A DNA stretch of 64,000 bases from Pseudomonas graminis (lineage in GTDB: Bacteria; Pseudomonadota; Gammaproteobacteria; Pseudomonadales; Pseudomonadaceae): contig NZ_MDEN01000068.1 of NCBI RefSeq assembly GCF_001705435.1, forward strand, positions 400,704-464,703. The letters run 5' to 3'. Position 1 is the stretch's first letter, and each line of letters starts with the position of its first letter. The position numbers and the translations under genes were made by a program. Positions 35,938 to 45,387 of this stretch are shown piece after piece. The notes beneath the pieces were generated by a model. That model ran no database searches and had not been told where the DNA came from. It saw only the letters and a program-made list of their open reading frames with translations.

Positions 35938-36840
35938 TCATCTATACGGTGAAAGCAATGTAATTCCTTTCAGGGGATCAATCACACCCACGGCGATCTC
36001 GATCTTGCTTTCGACCTCTCTGGCGACGGAAATGACATTGTTGTCGTGGAGGATGAAGCGCTGGCCTGGAACGATCCCCGGGTACCTTTCCTGAAAATGG
36101 TAGTCCGCATAGTAGGCAACTCGTCTCGTGAGTTGCGCGTTGTTGATTGAGAAGTCCAGGATGGGTTGTACTGATTCAACAAGCGCAAATATTACGCACA
36201 GACCGCCATACAGGTGAGCCAGAAGGTTCAGACCTGAGGGTTTGTGCATGGGGCTGGGCTGCTTGAAGAAGCGGATGCCAAGTTTCATCGATAGGTATTG
36301 ACGTAACCGCTCACCCTCAGGGAAGGTGGAGATGAGCCAGGCTGACTCAAGCACTGGGGCCAGGATCAGACATCCAACCGCAACCGCTATGCAACCTAGC
36401 AAAATCATCGCGAGGTAGACGATGCACGCGCACAGGATAGTCATAACTGCGACAGCGCCATCGAAGTCCTTTGCCGGCAAGCCCAACGTCAACGCAACAC
36501 ACCATCTCGAAAGTAAATAGGCACCCAATAGCATCGCGGCATGCAGCCACGCCAACAGAGCCTTGCTGACCTCAAATTTCCAGAGATTGATTGCATGCTT
36601 GATCAGCCAGGTACAAAAGCCCGCGCATGCGAGAGCCCAAGATAGGAAAAACAAAGCACGAGACGACGGTGCTTGGCCTGCAAACAGACAGATGATTGCA
36701 AGGATGCCTGCGCCGATGGCTGCACGATAGAAATGATCGCTTATCGGGAGTTGTGGCCAGATCTTGGTTTTGAGTCGGTGGATCAGAGTGCCTTGCATCA
36801 TCCGAGTAATCGTGGTGGCATTGTGCCAACCGTATCGCAA
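35938..36840 (-). CDS. Membrane protein of unknown function
   Basis: A 300-residue protein with about five membrane segments (near 42-58, 62-82, 95-112, 130-160, 205-225) and a soluble C-terminus ending KIEIAVGVIDPLKGITLL then SPYR. The likely true start is M14 or M15 (about 36800), as the first residues look unstructured. A 42-codon fragment of the same C-terminus (KIAVGVIDPLDGARLWAAYR) occurs at 56481-56609, so the family is a repeated passenger of this island. Divergent from the PLD-MvaT gene. Confidence 0.65.
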   Translation of the reverse strand: MRYGWHNATTITRMMQGTLIHRLKTKIWPQLPISDHFYRAAIGAGILAIICLFAGQAPSSRALFFLSWALACAGFCTWLIKHAINLWKFEVSKALLAWLHAAMLLGAYLLSRWCVALTLGLPAKDFDGAVAVMTILCACIVYLAMILLGCIAVAVGCLILAPVLESAWLISTFPEGERLRQYLSMKLGIRFFKQPSPMHKPSGLNLLAHLYGGLCVIFALVESVQPILDFSINNAQLTRRVAYYADYHFQERYPGIVPGQRFILHDNNVISVAREVESKIEIAVGVIDPLKGITLLSPYR

Positions 36841-37042
36841 TCAAGTTCAGAGATCTATCACCGATCAACAAATGCTGAATCCCATGGGTGGTGCCTGGGC
36901 TCGTTCCTCGGATGCATGCATTGGGTGGTAGCCGATCGAGGAAGGTCTCGGCTGAGAGGAGGTGCTTGGCCATCTCTTTGGCACCTGAACAGCCCTTCAA
37001 TTCTGATGAAAGCAAGTCATGGCATAGACAGTGAGAGATGAG

Positions 37043-37780
37043 ATGGCAGAAGGATTAAAGCTTTTACTTAACGGCCATGACACTGGTCACGGAGACGAGA
37101 TCATCGGGCTGCTTGCTGATGCGCAGCATTTGGAATGCATGGTCGCATTTGCCAAGTTGTCGGTTGGCGAGACATTTCTGAAGCCTCTCAAGCAAGCTAT
37201 TGATCGCGGGATGACGGCTCGAGTCGCGATTGGCTTGAGCCTGTTCGTTACCGATCCTGAGATTCTTTCTGAGTTGCTCGGGTTGGAAAAGCTATTTCCG
37301 ACCAAGCTGGAACTGTATCTGAGCAATACCGAAGACACTTTCCACCCAAAAATCTATGCGGTACGTGGGCTAAGTGGCCATAAAGTGATCGTTGGTTCGG
37401 CGAACATGACTGCTGGAGGTTTTTCGAGCAACTACGAAGCATCAGTCGTAGTCAACGATCGCGACGGGGCATTAATGTCTTCGGTCGAGGATTATTTCGG
37501 CAAACGCGAGATAGAGTTCGAGCAGAAGCTCCGCACTCTATTAGGCGAGTATGGTTACAGCCTCCGCAATATTGTCGCTATCCTTGATCCTCAGGCCGCA
37601 ACCCGCCGCACCCCTGCAGCCGCAGAGACCAAAGGTACCCGGAAGGCTCGCTCCGTTAAGGTGTACAAAAACCCGCACTCCGGTGAGGTCGTTGAAACCA
37701 AAGGCGGTAACCACAAGGTTTTGAAGGAATGGAAAGCTGAATACGGCTCTGATCAAGTTGAGAGCTGGCTCTCGAATTAA
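37043..37780 (+). CDS. Phospholipase-D-family nuclease fused to an MvaT DNA-binding domain
   Basis: A 245-residue protein. Residues 1-175 form one PLD-type nuclease domain with a single HKD motif: H101-x-K103 (FHPKIYAV), GSAN at 118-121 and E132. Single-HKD enzymes such as NgoFVII, BfiI and Nuc act as dimers. An Ala/Lys/Arg linker (185-204) leads to residues 205-245 (VKVYKNPHSGEVVETKGGNH, then KVLKEWKAEYG), an almost consensus MvaT C-terminal domain with the GGN minor-groove loop that recognises AT-rich DNA. The MvaT oligomerisation helix is absent. The architecture suggests a nuclease directed to AT-rich DNA. The ATG at 37043 is chosen over GTG 37031 because GAGAG precedes it. Confidence 0.82.
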   Translation: MAEGLKLLLNGHDTGHGDEIIGLLADAQHLECMVAFAKLSVGETFLKPLKQAIDRGMTARVAIGLSLFVTDPEILSELLGLEKLFPTKLELYLSNTEDTFHPKIYAVRGLSGHKVIVGSANMTAGGFSSNYEASVVVNDRDGALMSSVEDYFGKREIEFEQKLRTLLGEYGYSLRNIVAILDPQAATRRTPAAAETKGTRKARSVKVYKNPHSGEVVETKGGNHKVLKEWKAEYGSDQVESWLSN

Positions 37781-37796
37781 AGTGTGCCGAGTGTAA

Positions 37797-37821
37797 AGAA
37801 GGGCCAGTAGGCCCTTCTTTT
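37797..37821. terminator. Bidirectional rho-independent terminator
   Basis: A 9-bp stem AGAAGGGCC/GGCCCTTCT with an AGTA loop and a short T-run on the plus side; A-rich on the other. It lies between the convergent PLD-MvaT and HNH genes. Confidence 0.85.
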
Positions 37822-37881
37822 CTTAAGGGGCTAAAATTATCCGTTCGCCATGCGCACCTCTGTGCCCCAATTGAAATCTTG

Positions 37882-38661
37882 CTACTCAGCTTGGCGCAGT
37901 AGGTGCAGCTCAAGTTCGGACTGTTCACTTTCTTGACGAATCCTTAGAACTTCCTCTTCGACAGCCCCTACAACCGCCTTGGCTTGTGGCAAGTTGTATT
38001 GGTCAGCGAGCTTACGCAGCAAGGCTAGTGCGGCTTCCTTTTTTTGGATGCTTTTCTCTGCGTAAATTTGACGAAGGTAAGTCTCTGCCTCTTTACGGTC
38101 GGTGGCGAAGCGATCAGCCAAGCGAGCAGCGTTCAAGTTGTGAATTTTGCAAAGATCAATAGTGCGCGTTCCTTTTGAACTGTTTGCTTTGGCGTGTATT
38201 CGGTTCCAACGATCGAACTCTAAGTGATCATGCCACTCATCCAAGTGCGGGTGCACGATTGTATAGTCGTTTGATAGTGATGGTGGGCCAGGTGTGGTCG
38301 GCGGGCCCACAGTGATCTCAGCATCCCACTTCCCTCGATTGCATACCTTGCATGCAACAGCCAGATTTGTATATTCAAACATGAATTGAGGATGTCCAGA
38401 CTTATCTATAATGTGTTCGGCATCATAAGTCGCCTTGTGGCTTTGGAGCTCCGAACTGCAGTAACAGCAACGCCTAAGTTGACCGTGCCAGTAGTGGTCT
38501 TTTATCTCGTTCTTGAACCTAGTAATCACAGCTTTATCGGCAGGTACTTTCGTTTCCCAAAAGTTCTTGTCAGCTGCTCCTTTCGTCTTGAGCAGTTGAT
38601 GCTCATCATCTGTGAACGATTTTGGAGTTTTGAAAATAGGTGGCCTAGCTCTATTCATCAC
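37882..38661 (-). CDS. HNH endonuclease, PtuB-like (Septu-type system)
   Basis: A 259-residue HNH nuclease. C65-x2-C68 and C104-x2-C107 form the zinc knuckle around D80-A-E82-H83 and N99, the HNH catalytic core. The C-terminal third is helical and charged. Its gene begins 10 bp after the stop of an ABC-type ATPase gene, the arrangement of Septu (PtuA-PtuB) and of the effector pair in some retrons. No reverse transcriptase or msr-msd-like sequence is seen nearby, so Septu is the better fit. Intact by all visible criteria. Confidence 0.8.
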   Translation of the reverse strand: MMNRARPPIFKTPKSFTDDEHQLLKTKGAADKNFWETKVPADKAVITRFKNEIKDHYWHGQLRRCCYCSSELQSHKATYDAEHIIDKSGHPQFMFEYTNLAVACKVCNRGKWDAEITVGPPTTPGPPSLSNDYTIVHPHLDEWHDHLEFDRWNRIHAKANSSKGTRTIDLCKIHNLNAARLADRFATDRKEAETYLRQIYAEKSIQKKEAALALLRKLADQYNLPQAKAVVGAVEEEVLRIRQESEQSELELHLLRQAE

Positions 38662-38671
38662 TCACCCCGAA

Positions 38672-40069
38672 TTAATCTTCAGAAAGCATTCTGTAAGCAT
38701 CATTGATCATGGCCAGGTCTTTATCGCTTCGCGTAGGCCCGCCCGAATAAATGTGCTGAAGCCTTTTGAGCTTTTCTAAGGCCAACGCTCGCTCCGCTTT
38801 AGAGCCGCCTTCCGCTTCGGTTACAGCATCAAATATTTTACTGGCCATCTCTACACTATCAGTGATTGGAGTTTCGAAAATGTCTAGCAACGCATCCTCC
38901 ACAGAAGCTCTTTCATCTTTTAAATCTACCTCCCGGACGTTCGTCCCCATGCGTATCACGCCTGCACCAGCGTTCTGAGCACGTTGTACAATGAGTGGCG
39001 AATGCGTTGCTATGATTACGTGGCAGTTTTTGAACGGGGCGATCGAAGCCAGTAGGATGTCGAAATAGAGTTGCTGCCAAGTGGGATGAAGACTCAGCTC
39101 AGGTTCGTCAATCAATACCACCGCGCCATCGGATAGCGAGGAGACTAAACTGAGTAGTGAGCAAAGTATTTGCTGCTGACCAGAACTTGAGTAGGCAATA
39201 TCCGAGCCCGGATGTTGTTCTGATCCGACGAAGCAATTGACGATTTTCAAAAACCCGAGTTTTCTTAAAAAAGCCAGGGACTGAAGTGTCGCAAAGTCAA
39301 GAAGGTGCCGATTGTTGAAGTCAAAGCTGAGTTCGAAATGTCGGTAGTCTAATGTTGTTCGTTCAAGTTGCTCCATTGCACTTTCAATTAGACTGGCTAA
39401 GGCTGAGTGGTCGGATAGTGATGCTTCAACTGCCAGTGGTGAGCGCGGCTTTGCACCAATGGGGACAGCGTTGATCGCTTCTGTGATCAGGTTTAGAATG
39501 GCCGTTTTCCGGTCTCTTGCAGAAAAAATACCTGTCAATATTTTTCTTGATGAATATATAAAGGTGAGTTTGCTGCTGAACTTTAAAATTGATAAGGCGT
39601 GGGCCAAGGCTCCAGTATATTCAGATGACTCACTCAGCCTAAATATCGAATTTTCTAAAACTGATTTGGAGAGGTTGGGGCCAATTGACCTAGTGCTGCG
39701 ATGAATTCCTGCACAAATATATTCATCTATTATAGATCGTGATTCAGTAGTGTAACGTTCAAGTAACGATTTTTGAGTTGGTTTGGGAGGCGGGAATCTA
39801 CTGAATGGGCTGAATGTTTGAGCGACAAGTTTTAGAGGTTTTGCTTTGGCGGGATCACCGTAATTAACATTGTCAATAGTATAAATCACAGAGGGTGTGG
39901 ATACTGAATGTTTTCGTTTCTCTGTGAAAAATTCCAGAATCGAGTTCAGAAGGATGGTCTTCCCGGATCCATTTGCGCCTGTAATAACGTCTATTCTGTT
40001 AGTGTTGAAATCATGTTTTCCGAGCCCATTTGTGAATCCAACGGAGGTATGTATTTCACGAATCCGCAT
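38672..40069 (-). CDS. AAA/ABC-type ATPase, PtuA-like (Septu-type system)
   Basis: A 465-residue SMC/RecF-like ATPase: Walker A GANGSGKT at 31-38, an ABC-like signature region YSSSGQQQILCSLLSLV, Walker B VVLIDEPELSLHP and the switch His IIATHSPLIV. The middle insertion is helical. In Septu the ATPase oligomerises, holds the HNH partner and controls it through ATP. The gene is clearly AT-richer than the metabolic genes of the window, consistent with transfer. It is upstream in the same transcript as the HNH gene. Confidence 0.82.
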   Translation of the reverse strand: MRIREIHTSVGFTNGLGKHDFNTNRIDVITGANGSGKTILLNSILEFFTEKRKHSVSTPSVIYTIDNVNYGDPAKAKPLKLVAQTFSPFSRFPPPKPTQKSLLERYTTESRSIIDEYICAGIHRSTRSIGPNLSKSVLENSIFRLSESSEYTGALAHALSILKFSSKLTFIYSSRKILTGIFSARDRKTAILNLITEAINAVPIGAKPRSPLAVEASLSDHSALASLIESAMEQLERTTLDYRHFELSFDFNNRHLLDFATLQSLAFLRKLGFLKIVNCFVGSEQHPGSDIAYSSSGQQQILCSLLSLVSSLSDGAVVLIDEPELSLHPTWQQLYFDILLASIAPFKNCHVIIATHSPLIVQRAQNAGAGVIRMGTNVREVDLKDERASVEDALLDIFETPITDSVEMASKIFDAVTEAEGGSKAERALALEKLKRLQHIYSGGPTRSDKDLAMINDAYRMLSED

Positions 40070-40309
40070 TGCAAGAGTCCTTTCTAACTCATTAAGTTGT
40101 TAAGCAAAATAGCATCCTACGGATGGTATCGATTTTGATAGCGCTTTGCCACCCTGTCAGCTAATAGTTTCATCTGCTTCGAAGGATTATCTCAACCGCA
40201 TTTGATTGGCTAATGAGGCGCATCAATCAAGTAGGTCGGCCTTGTCAGCGAATCGCCTAGTCAGTGCATCTGTGATCTGGTTGTGTCAACTGACCTTCAG
40301 GCCGTTTCA

Positions 40310-41338
40310 CTAATCCATTTCGAGTATGTAGCGACAATGGTCGCACAGTGCATCCGAATGAATTTCTTCAATGTCCGCATCGTCATCAAGTATTGTCCCG
40401 CATTGCCTGCATGCGGGGGCTTTTGGGCCATCTCCGCAGATGGCGCACTGGTTTTCCTCGATAACGTAGGAATCACGTTCACAGTTATCGCAGACGTCTA
40501 GAGGGCCTTCCCCACCTTGAGTGGCCGCAATATAAAGATCTGTGAAATATTTTCCTGTGAGCATGGAGTCGACCACATCACCAAACTGCGATGTGGCATC
40601 GCATCGGGTACAGTGAAACGTTGTTAGAGAATGTGTATCGACGTCGCCTGAGGCTTTCATGAGCTTCGCCCTGCATTTAGGACAACTCAGATGCTCTGTA
40701 GCCGTTGCAAGAATTTGCGAGGGCCAAGAGACGATACTGAGTGATTCCATACACGCTTTTCGCTCTCGCTCGTAGAAAGCTTCCTGCTCAGTTAGAAACG
40801 TCCAGATGTCTTTCCCAAGCAGACTTACTGGACTAATCCCTAGGTGGGTCGGAACAAACTGTTGTATCAGGTGAAAGCAGTTGGCCACGGTCTCCAGCAG
40901 CACAGATGTCGGACGGGTGCTGTAATAGTGTTCGATATCATTTCTTGTGCTGGTGAGTGCTTCAAGCAGCTTCCACTCGACTCCAGCGATTCCCAACCCA
41001 TTGAGTCGAGAAATTATCGTCTGTACATCGGCCGTCTTTTTTCCACTGCCCATCCAAATGGGCTGACCATCTAGCCCCATGATGGGCGTCACTTTTTCTT
41101 TGAGCAACGCCTCACCTGAACCAGGTGTGCTCATAGCTTGTAACTTGACCTTGAAAAGCAACAAAAGCCCCGATGTCAGATTTCGAATAGAGGAGAGAGC
41201 TCGAGCCTCATCGTGTTCTGCAGCCCTGAAATCCTCCACTCCAAGCCGGATGGAAGCTACAGCGTTATCCCGCATTGACATCCCTTTCTCCTTACCGAAA
41301 TCCCTGTTTATGAGCTCCAAAAGATGGCCGCTCACCAT
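40310..41338 (-). CDS. Triple zinc-ribbon protein of unknown function
   Basis: A 342-residue protein. The N-terminal 240 residues are mostly helical, with a conserved-looking STRNDIEHYY segment of the R-x4-H type seen in HEPN domains. The last 110 residues hold three Cys-pair modules (CPKC...CTRC, CDNC...CAIC, CRQC...CDHC), typical zinc ribbons for nucleic-acid or protein binding. The ATG at 41338 is preferred over a TTG at 41371. It lies between the Septu-like pair and the TrlF remnant on the same strand. Confidence 0.6.
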   Translation of the reverse strand: MVSGHLLELINRDFGKEKGMSMRDNAVASIRLGVEDFRAAEHDEARALSSIRNLTSGLLLLFKVKLQAMSTPGSGEALLKEKVTPIMGLDGQPIWMGSGKKTADVQTIISRLNGLGIAGVEWKLLEALTSTRNDIEHYYSTRPTSVLLETVANCFHLIQQFVPTHLGISPVSLLGKDIWTFLTEQEAFYERERKACMESLSIVSWPSQILATATEHLSCPKCRAKLMKASGDVDTHSLTTFHCTRCDATSQFGDVVDSMLTGKYFTDLYIAATQGGEGPLDVCDNCERDSYVIEENQCAICGDGPKAPACRQCGTILDDDADIEEIHSDALCDHCRYILEMD

Positions 41339-41400
41339 TGATAATGTTTCCAATCCGCCGCTCGATGACAAAACACCATAGCGAGCAGCGATCTTGGAAA

Positions 41401-42300
41401 TTACCGTGAAAGCCGGACTCGCAGTCGGCGAGCACGCTCCTTAAACGCGGTCTCACCACCTTCGAGAATCTCGCATACCCGCTCCCGGATCAACCTGTCC
41501 TCAAGTCCTCCTGACAAGTAGGTGATAGGAGGCAACTGCCCGTTACCATGAGGGCCACATTCGGCGATGATGATTTGGTCGGCATCCGTGTTCACGACGA
41601 GGTTGGCATTGTGGGTCACCATAATGACTTGTCGAGTCGACTTGGCGGCCATGAACAATGGAACGAGATCGTTGTAGATCGATTTGGGGTCTAGATTTTC
41701 TTCTGGCTGATCAATGATCAGTGGCCGGCTGTCTTTCGCATCAAGCGAAAGGTAAAGCAGCAACAGCACAATTCCTCTGGTGCCAGGAGAGAGCTTTTGG
41801 ATTTCGACGCCGTCGTAATTTATGGCATAACGTACAGAAATGTGGTCAGTACCATAGAGCCATTGGGCTAAGCGTTTCGTCCACCGCCGATACTCTGCCA
41901 GATCCGATGTGGCGACTGGTGCATGCTCAACGAGCTGTTCATGGTAGTTCTTAATAAACTCTCTCAGCGCAGCTAGCACGGTCTCGTCATCCCCGCAGAG
42001 CCAGGGAGTATTCAGCGACTCGAGCACTTTTTCGCGCAAGGTACCTCGGCCTCTGAAAGGGCCCTTTTTAGATAGGTTGAGCAAGGACTCACCCTCGGCT
42101 GACCATGCCTCAATGTCGACAGTTCGGGCTACCGAGAAAGAAAGCTTGTTCAGAGTCCCTTGGGCACTTTCCAGGCGCTGTTTGATGGGCGAGTAAAGCT
42201 CTTGGAGAACTTGCTCCTCAGCAATGAGGGCAGAGAAAACGCGCTTGTATGAATCGCACCGTTCACTCACCAAGACTTCGAGACGTTGGGAGGCCCCCAC
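41401..42300 (-). pseudogene. C-terminal half of a TrlF-family ATPase (broken gene)
   Basis: A 299-residue frame carrying the C-terminal ATPase lobe: ABC signature LSPGTRGIVLLLLYL, Walker B PLIIDQPEENLDP, and the D-loop/His switch VIMVTHNANLV. It is the second half of a TrlF-type SMC-like ATPase; the first half lies directly upstream in another frame (42309-43226). Most of the long coiled-coil middle is missing. The apparent start at 42300 is a GTG with no Shine-Dalgarno. Confidence 0.72.
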
Positions 42301-42308
42301 ATGGTCGG

Positions 42309-43226
42309 TTACCGAGCTCTTGGGTACACGAACTCATCGTCAGTCGTCTGGTTGAGCGGGCTGGCTTGCGTGTCACCGTTGCACCAGGTGATATTCACTT
42401 CGGCATTTTGTAGGTAGTCTTGGGCTCTCACCAAGAACGAGTGCCCTGTAATTGCGTTGCCTCGTGCGTCACAGCCTGCCGCCAAGATGTCAGCAAGCGC
42501 GGTCTTTCCTGAGCCTCTTGCGCCTACCACGGCAATCAGGCCTGGGTTCAGAGCCAGGGATGGTGTCTTGAGCCATGGTGCATTGGTTATATCGATTTGG
42601 GAGATGACCTCGGAAGCATTTCCGTAAGGTGGTGGTTCCTCACCGATGAAAGCCCGGCCTGCCGGATCGATACAAGCCTGACGAAGCGTATCGAAGGTAG
42701 GGCTTCCCTTGAGCCAGCTGAATCTCTTCCCATCAGGCGCCCCAGTCTTGGCAGTTTGATGCGCATCGCTGCCATGCAAGCACGGCTTCAGGCCGTTGTA
42801 CCGCTCAACCAAACTCTCCGCTGATAAAGCTTTTCTACCTAGCCAGAAATCCCTTTGGTTTGGGTTGGAGGCAAAAATGACATGCGCGAACCGCTCAATT
42901 TCGGTCTGCATATTCACATCCTTGTAGGCAGATGGGAGGCGCACTGTGCTCATAACGTCCGGTAAGCGGGTGCGAGCATGAGCTGTCATCGTGCCACTAT
43001 TTTGGATTTGGCGAGTTCTGTCAATCTGAAGCCGATGTGCCAAGTCCCAGAGCTCAAGGGAGCGGATGTGTCCATTTGTGGCGTAGTGGGAGTAGCGACT
43101 GGAATACCACCCACGAGCTACTTGAGCCCGATGATGATCATGATTTTGTGCTGGTGAAACGTCATTACTGCGATATCGAGGTGGCTTTGTGGATACATAT
43201 CCCTGAGCCTTGGGGGAGTTTCTCAC
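42309..43226 (-). pseudogene. PHP and Walker A part of a TrlF-family ATPase (broken gene)
   Basis: Only the stretch from about residue 100 is TrlF-like: EIERFAHVIFASNPNQRDFW, the PHP-type motif CLHGSDAHQ, and Walker A VVGARGSGKTALADI. The first hundred residues (43226-42930) look like noise, so the normal N-terminal PHP start is lost. The frame closes at EFVYPRAR-stop, where an intact protein would continue into the coiled coil. A deletion with frame change near 42309 therefore joins it to the C-terminal half. Confidence 0.68.
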
Positions 43227-43249
43227 CTATCTCAGCTTGCTGATCAGGT

Positions 43250-45310
43250 ATGGCATCGTGCTACCTTCTTCCATATCGTGGCGCAGCGCCTAGTGGCAAG
43301 TCCACCACGATGGTTCTGCGCCTTCTCGTGCTGCGGTACTATCTGAAAGTACCTGAATCAAAAATCACCGTCGTAACGTTTACGCGTGACTCTCGCTTCG
43401 ACTTTATCTCCAAGGTGGTCAAGGTGTTCACCAAGTGGGGAATTCCTATGGACGAAGAGAAGGGGAAATCTTTCGTACGGACATTCCACTCTCGTATCCT
43501 AGATTTTTTCAGGTGGTCGCCGCAGCTCCAGGGCGCTAAGGCTTTTGAATTCCTTAGCAAGGATCCAATCGGCGAGGACGAAGAACCAGAAAATGTTTTA
43601 GACCTCCGGCTCAACGTGCGGCAGCTGAATTTGATGGATCGGTGCTATCAAAATCTCTTCGAAACTGACAAGCGCTTCCGAGAGCTCATCTTGGCATTGT
43701 TCGAGCACGGTATCGGAGTAGGGGATCGCCTAAATCCTGATGATCCAGAGAACGCTAAACGCATTTCTGCCATCAAAGCTTGCTCGGATCGGGATGAGGA
43801 TGTTTGCCAGGCGGTAGAGGCGCTATGGCGGAAGGCTGGTCATTGGCCTCTGCCAGGGATCAACGCGGAGCTTGAGCCGGTAACCCTCTTCGGGAAGACG
43901 TTCCATGCCCATGGCTATGCTAAAGACTTGAATGCCTACGTGGTGCTCGGGCTTGACGCAAATGAGCCAGATACAATCAAAATTAAAGATGGAAAAAAAC
44001 AGGTCAAGCTTTCTCTGGCATTGCACATGCGGAGAATCTTCTTCCAGCTGTTCTTCTCGAAGCGAGTCCTCTACTTCACCAGTTATGCCGATGCGTTGCA
44101 TTCTCTTGAGACATTGCGAGGTAAGGTCTCAGGTGTCCCGAAGTTTAGCTATCAGGTCGGAGGGGATATCAAGCCAGCCCCGATCATGGAGGCGTTTCAC
44201 AGCTGTGCTTCTTTCTTAGAGAATCTCGGGTTGGCTGTTCCCGTCGCCACCAAGGGTATGGACTTCAAGAAAAACGCCATTGAGGCAAAGTTTTTTGAAG
44301 CGCTCGGTATTTTCTGGCCGGCATTTGAAGACTTCTTGTCCAATCAGAACCCGCCAGTTTTCACTTTTAACAAAATGTTTTCGATGTTTAACGAGCATGC
44401 GGAGGATAATTTCAAAAAAATCCCCAGTTCTGTGTTGGGCGCTCAGATGGTTACCCTCGTGGATGAATTCCAAGATTGTGGCGCGAATACCATTAGCTGG
44501 CTGCGCGGTGTCCTGGGAGAGCTTCGCAAGCGTGAGCTAAATTTCCATTCCCCCAGTGGCCTGATCTGTCCTTCTCTCATGGCGGTTGGGGATGATTGGC
44601 AGAGCATCTACGGATGGAGAGGAAGCTCACCCAAGTTCTTCCAGCACTTCAAGCAATACTTTCCATCTCCTAAAACTCTAGATCTTAAGTTACAGCAGAA
44701 TTACAGATCTCAGCAGATGGTCATTGACGCTGCTGAAAGCATCGTGAAGCACACTCGAGGTATCCCTGGTAAGCATGGCGAAGCGGCGCATCCCGATGTG
44801 AAGGATTCAAATGACCCAGTCCAGCTATGGGACAGAGATGACGAGCAGCTTGTTAATCTGGTCGAGCAACATTACGAGCGCGGCCACGAGATTATGGTGC
44901 TGTCTCGATCCAGAAGGACGCTGAAAGAAGCGGGTCAGCTGATAAGCCATCTCAAGCAGCGAGCAAGTGATGACAAGCACCCCGACCAAATTCGCCTCAT
45001 GACCTATCATGGCTCCAAGGGATTGGAGGCCGACGCCGTGTTCATGTTAGGCGACTGTGAGCAGTTGACCTCGTCCGATTGGCGCAATCAAGCGTATGCC
45101 TTAGCCAAGCTCGAGATGAATGGTGAGGCGAGGGCATATGACCTGGCACAAGGAGAAGAGGTGATGAGGCTTGCGTATGTGGCTATCACCAGGGCGAAGC
45201 TCCACTGCTACTGGTTCCTAGACGAGTCGAAGGGTGGTGCGAAGAGCTTCCCGAAAGCGTCAGAAAAGATTGACGAGCGCCAACCCTACTTTCGCGATTT
45301 CCGGAAGTAA
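43250..45310 (+). CDS. UvrD/Rep-family helicase
   Basis: A 686-residue SF1A helicase: Walker A GAAPSGKST at 11-19, motif II TLVDEFQD, motif III GDDWQSIYGWRG, motif IV LQQNYRS, motif V MTYHGSKGLEAD and motif VI LAYVAITRAK. All ATPase motifs are intact. The N-terminus is very short, with no Q motif and no good Shine-Dalgarno, so about 40-60 residues may have been lost in the same deletion that removed the start of the divergent TrlF gene. Divergent TrlF/helicase pairs are found in defence islands. Confidence 0.82.
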   Translation: MASCYLLPYRGAAPSGKSTTMVLRLLVLRYYLKVPESKITVVTFTRDSRFDFISKVVKVFTKWGIPMDEEKGKSFVRTFHSRILDFFRWSPQLQGAKAFEFLSKDPIGEDEEPENVLDLRLNVRQLNLMDRCYQNLFETDKRFRELILALFEHGIGVGDRLNPDDPENAKRISAIKACSDRDEDVCQAVEALWRKAGHWPLPGINAELEPVTLFGKTFHAHGYAKDLNAYVVLGLDANEPDTIKIKDGKKQVKLSLALHMRRIFFQLFFSKRVLYFTSYADALHSLETLRGKVSGVPKFSYQVGGDIKPAPIMEAFHSCASFLENLGLAVPVATKGMDFKKNAIEAKFFEALGIFWPAFEDFLSNQNPPVFTFNKMFSMFNEHAEDNFKKIPSSVLGAQMVTLVDEFQDCGANTISWLRGVLGELRKRELNFHSPSGLICPSLMAVGDDWQSIYGWRGSSPKFFQHFKQYFPSPKTLDLKLQQNYRSQQMVIDAAESIVKHTRGIPGKHGEAAHPDVKDSNDPVQLWDRDDEQLVNLVEQHYERGHEIMVLSRSRRTLKEAGQLISHLKQRASDDKHPDQIRLMTYHGSKGLEADAVFMLGDCEQLTSSDWRNQAYALAKLEMNGEARAYDLAQGEEVMRLAYVAITRAKLHCYWFLDESKGGAKSFPKASEKIDERQPYFRDFRK

Positions 45311-45387
45311 GTAAACATCGTCCCAGCTACCGAATTCTTCGAGAGCAGGGGCGATCAGAATGCATTTACATGGTCTGGGATGTCTGC

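Noticed and set aside
37882..40069. Retron effector pair
   Set aside because: ATPase-HNH pairs also serve some retrons, but I find no reverse transcriptase and no inverted msr-msd arrangement next to the genes.
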